The notes beneath the pieces were generated by a model. The model made no database searches and had not been told where the DNA came from. It worked only from the letters and a program-made list of their open reading frames with translations. A program made the translations under genes and the position numbers. From Pseudomonadota bacterium (GTDB taxonomy: Bacteria > Pseudomonadota > Gammaproteobacteria > Pseudomonadales > Azotimanducaceae), in NCBI GenBank assembly GCA_027622495.1, contig JAQBYL010000175.1, positions 1 through 8,268 of the forward strand: a stretch of 8,268 nt of DNA, given 5' to 3'. Positions within the stretch are counted from its first letter, which is position 1. Each line of letters begins with the position of its first letter. Positions 1-6,191 of the stretch are shown here, in pieces.

Positions 1-1
1 C

Positions 2-982
2 GGCTGCGTTGAGAGTTTCACCCAAGCCAGAGTTGGAACCGGCCAGGTCGGTCAGTGCGTTCGTTTTGCGCTGACTTACGCAAGCGGCCACGGTCCGTCG
101 ACGATTGTTGGAAAGTTCGCATCAGACGACCCAACAAGCCGCGCAACGGGCATTGCGCAGAATACCTATCTGAAAGAAGTCCGTTTTTATCAGCAACTGC
201 GGCCGACGGTAGCGATCAGCACGCCAGATCTGCTCTTCACCGATATCGACGAGGAGACCCATGAGTTCTGCCTGATGATGGAAGACCTCGCACCAGCGGA
301 ACAGGGCGATCAGATCCGCGGGTGCAGCGTTGACCAAGCAACCCTGGCAGCAACAGAACTGGTCAAGCTGCACGCCCCCCGATGGGCAGACCCATCGCTT
401 GCGGACCTGCTGTGGCTACAGGCTGGCGATCCTGAGGAGGCCGCGGAGATCGGGTCAGCCTTCTTCGGCCAGTTGTTTCCCGCCTTCGTCGATCGATACC
501 GCTCGCGGCTTGCAGGCGAACACATCGTCGTGGGTGAAAAACTGCAGCGCAACTTCAAGAACTGGACACTCGGATATCGCGGTCCTGCCACCATCATTCA
601 CCGCGACTATCGCCTGGACAATATGCTGTTCGGCGGCGCGCGCGGTGTGACTGTGGTCGACTGGCAGACCCCTTCGCTGGGCGCGGGCGCTTCTGATCTG
701 GCTTACTTCATTGGCGCGGGCCTGCTGCCTGATCTGCGTCGATCGAGCGAACATGACCTGGTCAGAACTTATCACCATGGGCTATGTGAACGCGGTGTCA
801 CTGGTTACGACTTTAGCGACTGCTGGAACGACTACCGTCGATACAGTTTCAGCGGCTACATCATGGCGGTGGTTGCATCAATGATCGTCGGCCAGACGCA
901 ACGTGGAGATGACATGTTCATGGTCATGGCCGGCCGTCACGCACAACAGGTTATTGATCTGGATGCTTATGATTTTCTGTGA
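2..982 (+). CDS. Phosphotransferase, APH/ecdysteroid-kinase-like family (5' end outside window)
   Basis: Small-molecule kinase of the aminoglycoside phosphotransferase fold, cytoplasmic, expected to move the ATP gamma-phosphate to a hydroxyl; the substrate is unknown. The frame is open from base 2, so the gene starts upstream. The ATG at 275 would remove the nucleotide-binding lobe and is not the real start. Visible in order: a glycine-rich loop (GTGQVGQ, about bases 38-58), a likely ATP-contacting Lys in IVGKFA (about 107-124), the hinge-like MMEDLAP, the catalytic loop IIHRDYRLDNMLF (Asp codon 605-607, Asn 620-622), and the metal-binding Asp in VVDWQ (659-661). All catalytic residues are present, so the enzyme looks functional, with perhaps 30-40 N-terminal residues missing. 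The next gene follows after 15 nt and an acyl-CoA dehydrogenase after that, suggesting an acyl-CoA or alcohol substrate rather than an antibiotic. Family call firm; substrate open. Confidence 0.88.
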   Translation, partial: GCVESFTQARVGTGQVGQCVRFALTYASGHGPSTIVGKFASDDPTSRATGIAQNTYLKEVRFYQQLRPTVAISTPDLLFTDIDEETHEFCLMMEDLAPAEQGDQIRGCSVDQATLAATELVKLHAPRWADPSLADLLWLQAGDPEEAAEIGSAFFGQLFPAFVDRYRSRLAGEHIVVGEKLQRNFKNWTLGYRGPATIIHRDYRLDNMLFGGARGVTVVDWQTPSLGAGASDLAYFIGAGLLPDLRRSSEHDLVRTYHHGLCERGVTGYDFSDCWNDYRRYSFSGYIMAVVASMIVGQTQRGDDMFMVMAGRHAQQVIDLDAYDFL

Positions 983-997
983 CCTGTCGGTAGTGTT

Positions 998-1516
998 GTG
1001 AACGTCTGGTTATTTGGCTATGGATCACTCATCTGGCGGCCAGACATCGGCTATCTTGATCGGGCACCGGCCCGGATCAACGGTTGGGTCAGACGCTTCT
1101 GGCAGGGGTCGCACGACCATCGCGGTGTGCCCGACGCACCTGGCCGGGTGGTGACCCTGGTTCGCGAAGCTGGCCATTGCGACGGGATGGCCTATCTGCT
1201 GGACGCAGACGTTGTGGCTGCAACCTTCGATGCACTGGATGTGCGCGAAAAAAACGGCTACCAGCGTTTTGATCTGCCCATCGATTTCTTATCCGGTGAG
1301 ACCCAGCCCGGAATTGTGTATGTCGCACCCACCGGCAACCACGCCTACCTCGGTCCCGCTCCTCTTGTCGAGATGGCGCAACAGATCCGTAGAAGCCACG
1401 GACCGAGCGGCGCCAACAGCGATTATCTTTTTGACCTGGCAGACGCCTTGCGCTCACTTGACGTAAGCGATGAGCATGTGTTCGAGTTGGAACTGGCAGT
1501 CAGGGAGATGGGTTAG
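998..1516 (+). CDS. ChaC-like glutathione-specific gamma-glutamylcyclotransferase
   Basis: Predicted to cleave the gamma-glutamyl group of glutathione, giving 5-oxoproline and Cys-Gly in the cytoplasm. The 172-residue product opens with the family signature YGSLIW (residues 8-13), which forms the substrate-binding loop, and carries the likely catalytic acid Glu84 in the conserved context VREKNGY. Its length is close to the short ChaC2-type enzymes and shorter than E. coli ChaC. The start is GTG at 998, chosen because the YGSL motif must lie about 8 residues from the N-terminus; no strong ribosome binding site precedes it, so translation may depend on the upstream kinase gene ending at 982. 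Its stop codon TAG shares its last base with the GTG start of the acyl-CoA dehydrogenase. Glutathione turnover inside an acyl-CoA operon is unexpected. Confidence 0.88.
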   Translation: MNVWLFGYGSLIWRPDIGYLDRAPARINGWVRRFWQGSHDHRGVPDAPGRVVTLVREAGHCDGMAYLLDADVVAATFDALDVREKNGYQRFDLPIDFLSGETQPGIVYVAPTGNHAYLGPAPLVEMAQQIRRSHGPSGANSDYLFDLADALRSLDVSDEHVFELELAVREMG

Positions 1517-2727
1517 TGGATATTTCGTTCAGCACCGAACACGAACGGTTCAGCGATGAGGTCAAAACCTTTCTCGGCAGCGCGCTCACCGAAGACCTGA
1601 AAGAAGCACAACGCTGTTGCCCCGGTATTTTCCTCGACTACGAACACAACATCCAATGGCATCACATTCTGTATGAAAAGGGCTGGATCGCACCTGCCTG
1701 GCCTGTGGAATATGGTGGAACCGGCTGGGATCTGACACAGCGTTATATCTGGTCGACTGAAAATACCCTCGCCGGTGCACCCTCCCTGGCCCCGATGGGT
1801 CTCGGTATGTGCGGACCGATGCTGATCGGTCATGGCAGCCCCGAACAGAAGGCGCACTATCTGCCGAGAATTCTCTCGGGCGAAGACTACTGGTGTCAGG
1901 GCTACTCGGAACCTTCCTCAGGCTCTGACCTTGCCTCGCTCAAGCTCAATGCCACAAGCGATGGAGATGAATACGTCCTCAACGGCAGCAAGATCTGGAC
2001 CACCCACGCGCACTTCGCCAACATGATGTTTCTGCTGGTCCGAACCAACCCGCAGGGCAAGCCGCAACAGGGTATTACCTTCATTCTGCTCGACATGACG
2101 AGCCCCGGTATCGACGTCCAGCCGATTGTGTTTGCCTCCGGTACCCACGAGGTCAACCAGGTTTTTTTCGACAATGTCCGGGTTCCTAAGAGCAATATCG
2201 TCGGGCAGGAAAACCAGGGCTGGACGGTGGCTAAATACCTGCTCGAGTTCGAACGCGGCGGCGGCGGAAGCGCCTCCTTTCAGGCCGCGCTTGCGCGCCT
2301 GCGCAGCCTTGCAGAAGGCGTCCGCAACGATGGTCAGAGTCTGGCGCAGGATCGCGACTTCAGCCGCAAACTCGATGCATGCGAAGTCAATCTGCAGGCG
2401 ATCCAGTTTACCGAGTTCCGAATACAGGCCGCCCTGTCGAAAGGCCAGAATCCGGGCCCTGAGTCATCAATCATGAAGAACTTCGGCGCCAACATGGGCC
2501 AGAGGTTGAGCGAACTCGCGGTGGAAGCGATGGCGTTTTATGCGCAGGTTGACCAGGGGCAGGCCCAGGGGCAGGCAATGAAGGCCGGCACGCCAGTCCA
2601 GCCCATCGGACCTGGCGGCGGTAAAGGCGCCTTCTCGCGCTATTTCAATCTGCGCGCCAGCTCAATCGCCGGTGGAACCAACGAGGTGCAGAAGAACATC
2701 GTTGCTAAACTCGTGCTGGGGCTTTAG
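1516..2727 (+). CDS. Acyl-CoA dehydrogenase
   Basis: FAD-dependent alpha,beta-dehydrogenation of an acyl-CoA thioester, passing electrons to ETF. The 403 residues have the full three-domain layout: N-terminal helical domain with GWIAPAWPVEYGGTGW (about 57-72), the middle beta domain with GYSEPSSGSDLASL (about 129-142) and KIWTTHA, and a C-terminal helical domain ending in IAGGTNEVQKNIVAK (about 384-398). The usual catalytic Glu of the EGT motif is replaced by Gly386. Glu246 in FERGGGG sits where isovaleryl-CoA dehydrogenase carries its base and may take over. The N-terminal and C-terminal style resembles the acyl-CoA dehydrogenases of steroid and side-chain degradation, some of which work as heterotetramers. 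The GTG start at 1516 is supported by GGAGA at 1504-1508 and by the TAGTG overlap with the upstream gene, a sign of translational coupling. A 12-bp tandem duplication lies at 2553-2576. Substrate unknown. Confidence 0.93.
   Translation: MDISFSTEHERFSDEVKTFLGSALTEDLKEAQRCCPGIFLDYEHNIQWHHILYEKGWIAPAWPVEYGGTGWDLTQRYIWSTENTLAGAPSLAPMGLGMCGPMLIGHGSPEQKAHYLPRILSGEDYWCQGYSEPSSGSDLASLKLNATSDGDEYVLNGSKIWTTHAHFANMMFLLVRTNPQGKPQQGITFILLDMTSPGIDVQPIVFASGTHEVNQVFFDNVRVPKSNIVGQENQGWTVAKYLLEFERGGGGSASFQAALARLRSLAEGVRNDGQSLAQDRDFSRKLDACEVNLQAIQFTEFRIQAALSKGQNPGPESSIMKNFGANMGQRLSELAVEAMAFYAQVDQGQAQGQAMKAGTPVQPIGPGGGKGAFSRYFNLRASSIAGGTNEVQKNIVAKLVLGL
2553..2576 (+). repeat. Perfect tandem 12-bp duplication inside the acyl-CoA dehydrogenase gene
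   Basis: The unit CCAGGGGCAGGC occurs twice head to tail (2553-2564 and 2565-2576). It is in frame and doubles the residues QGQA to give QGQAQGQA just before the GGG-rich segment that leads into the C-terminal FAD-binding helices. It could be a recent slippage event or a tolerated loop extension. Confidence 0.85.
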
Positions 2728-2732
2728 ATCGT

Positions 2733-3764
2733 TCACAGGGTCTCCTGGCGGCGTAACCTGGTTGCCGCCAGTTCGCTGAGCGCAGGCGAGGTCTGCATAC
2801 CAAATCCGCCGTGACCCACCAGCCAGAAAAAATTCTCTGCATTGCGATCAAACCCCACCGCGGGAGTTCGTGCGGGCAGAAACGTGCGCAAACCGGCCCA
2901 GGTCCGGTAGACCTTTTTCACACTCACTGTGGTCATCTTTTCAAACCGATCTATCGCCACGGCCACATCCAGTTCTTCTGGCTGAGCGTCCACTGGAGGT
3001 GACGGATGTTCATCGGCCGGCGAGACCATCAACAGACCCGCCTCGGGTTTGAAATACAGCCCCCCACCTGCCTGATGCACGAGCGGCCAGCTGGCAAAAT
3101 CCAGCCCCGGATCCACCAGCAGCGCGGTTCTACGCAGCGGCTGCAGACCGATGGCTTTGACCCCCGCCATCTGCGCCACATCATCACCCCAGGCACCGGC
3201 TGCATTCACAAGAATGTCCGCCTCGATGTGCTGGTCGCGGTAACTGATCTTCCAGCGGGCACCTCGCTCGATATGGTCGACGCGTGCATTGCTGATCACC
3301 CTGCCTCCCCCGGCGACCAGCCCACGGCGAAAACCTTCCAGAAGGGTGTGAGCATCGAGCATCATCGCGCTGGGGTCGCAGGCTACTGCGACTACCGCTT
3401 CGGGCCGGATTATCGGGACCGCCTCGAACAGAATCCTGGGGTCCACAAGCTGCATATCCGGGCACAAGCCACCCCAGCGCGCCATCATTGCGTCAAGGTC
3501 CACCAGGTCATCGGCGCCGGCAACGGTTAATGCACGGGTCGGCACCGCACCATAGCCCAGATGATAATCCCGGCTGGCACGGGTGAGATCGAGGATGGTT
3601 TCGTTGATATAGGGTTCGATGTACACCGCCGCAGACCGACCCGAGCTGTGATAGCCCGGTTGGATTTCTGCTTCTAAAACGGTGACCTGATGATCTTTCG
3701 CCAGCCGGGCACCTAATGAGATACCGGCAATTCCACCACCAATGATCACGACTTCAGACTTCAT
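2733..3764 (-). CDS. FAD-dependent oxidoreductase, D-arginine/D-amino acid dehydrogenase-like
   Basis: Member of the DAO superfamily; expected to oxidise an amine or amino acid to the imine with FAD. The 343-residue product starts with the dinucleotide-binding GGGIAG (residues 9-14) and the ribose-binding acidic residue Glu31, followed by PGYHSSGRSAAVY (36-48), VNAAGAWGDD, LQPLRRTA, LYFKPEAG, TWAGLRTF and a C-terminal GHGGFGMQTSPA. From memory of the family these match Pseudomonas D-arginine dehydrogenase (DauA) block by block, including its Arg222, Tyr249, Arg305 and Tyr53 equivalents. The DauA His48 position is Val47 here, and I see no clear counterpart of its guanidinium-binding Glu87, so arginine is probably not the substrate. 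Start ATG at 3764, with GGAA about 8 nt upstream. It converges with the acyl-CoA dehydrogenase, only 5 nt separating the stops and no terminator between them, and is divergent from the crotonase gene. Confidence 0.87.
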   Translation of the reverse strand: MKSEVVIIGGGIAGISLGARLAKDHQVTVLEAEIQPGYHSSGRSAAVYIEPYINETILDLTRASRDYHLGYGAVPTRALTVAGADDLVDLDAMMARWGGLCPDMQLVDPRILFEAVPIIRPEAVVAVACDPSAMMLDAHTLLEGFRRGLVAGGGRVISNARVDHIERGARWKISYRDQHIEADILVNAAGAWGDDVAQMAGVKAIGLQPLRRTALLVDPGLDFASWPLVHQAGGGLYFKPEAGLLMVSPADEHPSPPVDAQPEELDVAVAIDRFEKMTTVSVKKVYRTWAGLRTFLPARTPAVGFDRNAENFFWLVGHGGFGMQTSPALSELAATRLRRQETL

Positions 3765-3840
3765 CTGTTCCGACTTTGCTCCCTGCGGGATGTTGAAGCA
3801 TTATGATCCAGGTACGTAAGCTGCGTCGAAGGGAACCACC
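3765..3840. promoter_or_regulatory. Divergent intergenic region with probable back-to-back promoters
   Basis: These 76 nt separate two divergent start codons, so both promoters must lie here or overlap the genes. TATGAT at 3802-3807 is a good -10 candidate for the + strand crotonase gene, but no -35 box at normal spacing is evident. AAGGGA at about 3829-3834 is the + strand ribosome binding site, 6 nt before the ATG at 3841. No clear operator palindrome is visible. Confidence 0.4.
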
Positions 3841-4578
3841 ATGGCACCACAGGTACTGCGCGAAGATCAGGACGGTCTGGCAATCCTCACACTCAATCGA
3901 CCCGAAGCACTGAACGCATTGAGCCCGACATTGTTCGTGGAACTGCGCGCGCATATCGACGCCATCGCGGCCAGTCCTGAGTCCATCGGCTGTGTAATTC
4001 TGTGTGGCAAGGGTCGTTCGTTTTCGGCCGGCAATGATCTGAAGGCCATCCAGGCCGGTGAAGTCGCGCCCAGCCGACACTTTCAGGCCGAAACTCTGGA
4101 AGCTATCGAGGCCCTGCCGCAACCGGTCATCGCCGCGGTGCAGGGTCATTGCTACACAGGATCGCTGGAACTGGTTCTCGCCTGCGATCTGACCGTCGCA
4201 GCCGACGACGCGCGCTTTGCCGATACTCATGGCAAATGGGGAATGTCACCTACCTGGGGAATGAGTCAGCGCCTGCCCCGCAGGGTGGGCTTGTTGAAAG
4301 CACGAGAGCTTATGTTCAGCGGCCGCGTGGTTGGCGGGCAGGAAGCGGCGGAAATCGGCCTGGCAAACCGGTGTGTGCCGGCTGCGCAGTTGATGGAGCA
4401 GACCATTGCGATGGCGCGGGGGTTTCTGGCGAATTCGTGGTTTACGCTGCGGGCAGACAAGATGTTGATCAACCGGGGGCTCAGTCATACTTTGAGTGAG
4501 GGGTTGAGGTTTGAGAGGAGTGAGAGTCCGGGGAGGGGGCCGGATCTTGAGGAGCGATTGAAGGAGTTTGGTCGCTAG
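3841..4578 (+). CDS. Enoyl-CoA hydratase/isomerase family (crotonase) protein
   Basis: Crotonase-fold enzyme acting on an acyl-CoA, stabilising the thioester enolate in an oxyanion hole. The 245 residues show LTLNRPEALNAL (17-28), the CoA/oxyanion segment GRSFSAGNDL (58-67) and GHCYTGSLELVLACD (102-116). Glu110 matches the first catalytic glutamate of rat enoyl-CoA hydratase (Glu144). The second, Glu164, counts ungapped to His130 in FADTHGKWG, so the enzyme may be an isomerase, a hydratase variant or something else. It is slightly shorter than the usual 255-260 residues. Start ATG at 3841 with ribosome binding site AAGGGA. It is transcribed alone, divergent from the flavoprotein gene, and ends about 70 nt before the tRNA-Phe fragment. 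The last 55 or so codons become purine-rich, with GGG, AGG and AGT codons that the first part of the gene avoids. Confidence 0.9.
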   Translation: MAPQVLREDQDGLAILTLNRPEALNALSPTLFVELRAHIDAIAASPESIGCVILCGKGRSFSAGNDLKAIQAGEVAPSRHFQAETLEAIEALPQPVIAAVQGHCYTGSLELVLACDLTVAADDARFADTHGKWGMSPTWGMSQRLPRRVGLLKARELMFSGRVVGGQEAAEIGLANRCVPAAQLMEQTIAMARGFLANSWFTLRADKMLINRGLSHTLSEGLRFERSESPGRGPDLEERLKEFGR

Positions 4579-4650
4579 TTTCGTGGTTGTTCTTCGCTGA
4601 GCTCGGGTTTCAAGTGCAATCCCGCGTCGATCCGGCTGGGGTTTCTGTTT

Positions 4651-4696
4651 ACTGAAAATCCGCGTGTCGGCAGTTCGAATCTGCCCCTGGCTACCA
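4651..4696 (+). tRNA. 3' fragment of tRNA-Phe (GAA), probable integrase attachment site core
   Basis: These 46 nt fit tRNA positions 31-76. The anticodon loop is CTGAAAA (4652-4658, anticodon GAA), followed by the 3' anticodon strand TCCGC, the variable loop GTGTC, T stem GGCAG (4669-4673), T loop TTCGAAT, T stem CTGCC (4681-4685), 3' acceptor strand CCTGGCT, discriminator A and encoded CCA (4694-4696). The 5' half is absent: the preceding GTTTA cannot pair with TCCGC, and no D arm or matching acceptor strand is found upstream. It cannot make a tRNA. Homology starting at the anticodon loop is the usual crossover sublocation of tyrosine recombinases, and the integrase gene starts 86 nt further on. 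Confidence 0.85.
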
Positions 4697-4741
4697 ATCA
4701 AAACAACAACTTGCGTCGTTCTCGCTTTTAGTCCGCGTGTC
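4659..4741. repeat. 10-bp direct repeat flanking the tRNA fragment
   Basis: TCCGCGTGTC occurs at 4659-4668, inside the tRNA-Phe fragment, and again at 4732-4741, between the fragment and the integrase start. The spacing is 73 nt. The position is suitable for a secondary recombinase site, but a single repeat of this length could also be chance. Confidence 0.5.
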
Positions 4742-4782
4742 ACTCGGTACACTTTCGGAACAGTTGAGCTCCGGAACGTGCG

Positions 4783-5826
4783 TTGGCGACGATTCGCAAG
4801 ACTCCATCACCGACCTGGAAAGCGGTAATCCGCAAGCGCGGCTGGCCGCCTGTGATCAAGACGTTTCGTACCAAGCGCGATGCACAGGATTGGGCACGAC
4901 GCACCGAAGATGAAATGGTCCGAGGAGTCTATATCGATCGCGCCAGTTCAGAGCGAATGCTGCTGAAGTCCGCGCTGAAGCGATATGCAGCCGAGGTGAT
5001 TCCGACCAAGCGACCTTCGACCGCTCGACGTGAAAAACCGGCGAGCGACAACCTCAACGCTGTGCTGGGGCACTACAGTCTCGCCGCGCTCTCGCCTGAC
5101 ATCGTCGCCGGCTATCGAGATCGGCGATTGAGCGAGGGCCTTTCAGCCAGCACCGTGCGGCTTGAACTCGCACTGCTCTCGCAGCTGTTCACCGTTGCGA
5201 TCAAGGAATGGCGGATTGGGCTCGTCTACAACCCGGTTGCCAACATCCGAAAGCCGGCACCGCACCGGGGCCGCGACCGCCGTCTTGGCGCGGAGGAGGA
5301 AAAGAGGCTACTGCCTGCCTGCGACAAACACTCAAATCCCATGCTGGGCCAGATTGTGCGGGTTGCTCTCCACACTGGTATGCGTGCCGGTGAAATCCAC
5401 ACGCTGCGGCGAGGTCAGATCAATCTGTTCAAGCGCGTAGTCACTCTCACCGAAACCAAGAATGGCTCGACGCGCACCGTGCCTCTGTCTCATGCGGCAG
5501 TCGCCGTGCTTCAGACCGCACTGGCCAACCCCGTACGACCGATCGAAACCGATCTGGTGTTCTTCGGTGAACCAGGTCGCGATGGCCAGCGTCGACCGTA
5601 CGAGTTCCGTCCGGCCTGGCATCGCATGCTGGCGTCCCTGGGCATCAAAGGTCTGCGATTCCATGATCTACGGCATGAGGCTGTATCGAGGCTGGTTGAG
5701 GCCGGGCTCGGCGATCAGGAAGTGGCGGCAATCTCCGGCCATAAGTCCATGCAGATGTTGCGGCGATACACTCATCTGCGGGCCGAGGATCTGGTGCATC
5801 GATTGGATCAATTGGGGGTGCGTTAG
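4783..5826 (+). CDS. Tyrosine-recombinase integrase
   Basis: Site-specific recombinase that would integrate and excise the element at tRNA-Phe. The 347 residues comprise an N-terminal AP2-like arm-binding domain (WKAVIRKRGWPPVIKTF, about 11-27), a core-binding SAM-like domain (about 60-160) and the catalytic domain. The complete active site is visible: Arg201 in TGMRAGEI, Lys226 in ETKNGSTR, His294 and Arg297 in FHDLRHEA, His320 in SGHKSM and the nucleophile Tyr329 in RRYTHL. It therefore looks functional. The start is TTG at 4783, chosen because the product then begins LATIRK, the usual N-terminus of this subfamily; GGAA at 4773-4776 is a modest ribosome binding site. TACACT at 4748-4753 is a possible -10 without a convincing -35. 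The tRNA-Phe fragment lies just upstream and an excisionase-like gene follows 113 nt downstream. Confidence 0.94.
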   Translation: MATIRKTPSPTWKAVIRKRGWPPVIKTFRTKRDAQDWARRTEDEMVRGVYIDRASSERMLLKSALKRYAAEVIPTKRPSTARREKPASDNLNAVLGHYSLAALSPDIVAGYRDRRLSEGLSASTVRLELALLSQLFTVAIKEWRIGLVYNPVANIRKPAPHRGRDRRLGAEEEKRLLPACDKHSNPMLGQIVRVALHTGMRAGEIHTLRRGQINLFKRVVTLTETKNGSTRTVPLSHAAVAVLQTALANPVRPIETDLVFFGEPGRDGQRRPYEFRPAWHRMLASLGIKGLRFHDLRHEAVSRLVEAGLGDQEVAAISGHKSMQMLRRYTHLRAEDLVHRLDQLGVR

Positions 5827-5870
5827 TCTGCACGACGTCCCGGAAGTCCTGCATCGGAACGTTCTTGTTA

Positions 5871-5930
5871 ACCATGGCGCAGTGATGGTCCGGCGGGTTT
5901 TCCTGTATGTGCATTTACCAGAGCCATCAC
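5871..5930. repeat. Overlapping inverted repeats ahead of the excisionase-like gene
   Basis: GTGATGG (5882-5888) is the exact complement of CCATCAC (5924-5930), 35 nt apart, the latter directly touching the GGAG ribosome binding site at 5931. The same left arm can instead pair locally as ACCAT (5871-5875) with ATGGT (5885-5889). Such mutually exclusive pairings could affect translation or mark protein-binding sites; neither is proven. Confidence 0.35.
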
Positions 5931-5939
5931 GGAGATTCT

Positions 5940-6191
5940 ATGCAAGTCACGATAAGCCCAGCGCAAGTAGATCTTGCGTCTCAACTCACCGAGCTGTTCG
6001 GACCGCTCCTCACCCAGACACAGCTCGCCGAACTACTCGGCCGCTCACCCGGTGGACTGCGCTATAGCCTCTGTTGCCCCAGCGATGCACGTACGCGGGC
6101 GCTCAAAGCGAGTGGCCGCAAGATCGGCCGTCGCGTGTATTACCCGGCCATTGAGGTCGCGTCCATCATCAGTAGCAGCGATGTGCAGTGA
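5940..6191 (+). CDS. Small excisionase/AlpA-like helix-turn-helix protein
   Basis: An 83-residue DNA-binding protein. Residues 24-42 (LTQTQLAELLGRSPGGLRY) form a helix-turn-helix of MerR/excisionase style, and GRKIGRRVYYPAIEV (59-73) looks like the following wing, basic and aromatic. Proteins like this next to an integrase usually act as recombination directionality factor or as regulator of the element. The ATG at 5940 is preferred over the in-frame ATG at 5907 because GGAG (5931-5934) sits 5 nt before it, and the extra residues MCIYQSHHGDS have no domain character. The stop overlaps the next gene's start in GTGA (6188-6191), so both are probably co-translated. Whether it promotes excision or regulates transcription cannot be told from sequence. 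Confidence 0.75.
   Translation: MQVTISPAQVDLASQLTELFGPLLTQTQLAELLGRSPGGLRYSLCCPSDARTRALKASGRKIGRRVYYPAIEVASIISSSDVQ

Noticed and set aside
3006..3530. A 174-codon + strand frame opposite the flavoprotein
   Set aside because: Antisense to conserved FAD-binding blocks; composition is His/Pro/Arg-rich as expected of a shadow frame.
3754..4230. A 158-codon minus-strand frame opposite the crotonase gene
   Set aside because: It is the antisense shadow of a well-supported gene, has no domain character, and overlaps the flavoprotein start.
4604..4624. Hairpin CGGG/CCCG after the crotonase gene as a terminator
   Set aside because: The stem is only four clean pairs and no T run follows.
4246..4752. 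A 168-codon minus-strand frame containing QIRTADTRIF
   Set aside because: That peptide is the reverse reading of the tRNA 3' end, a common source of false protein predictions. The rest is antisense to the crotonase gene.
5462..6067. A 201-codon + strand frame over the integrase end and excisionase-like gene
   Set aside because: Out of frame with both; it reads Cys/Trp/Arg-rich and shows no domain.
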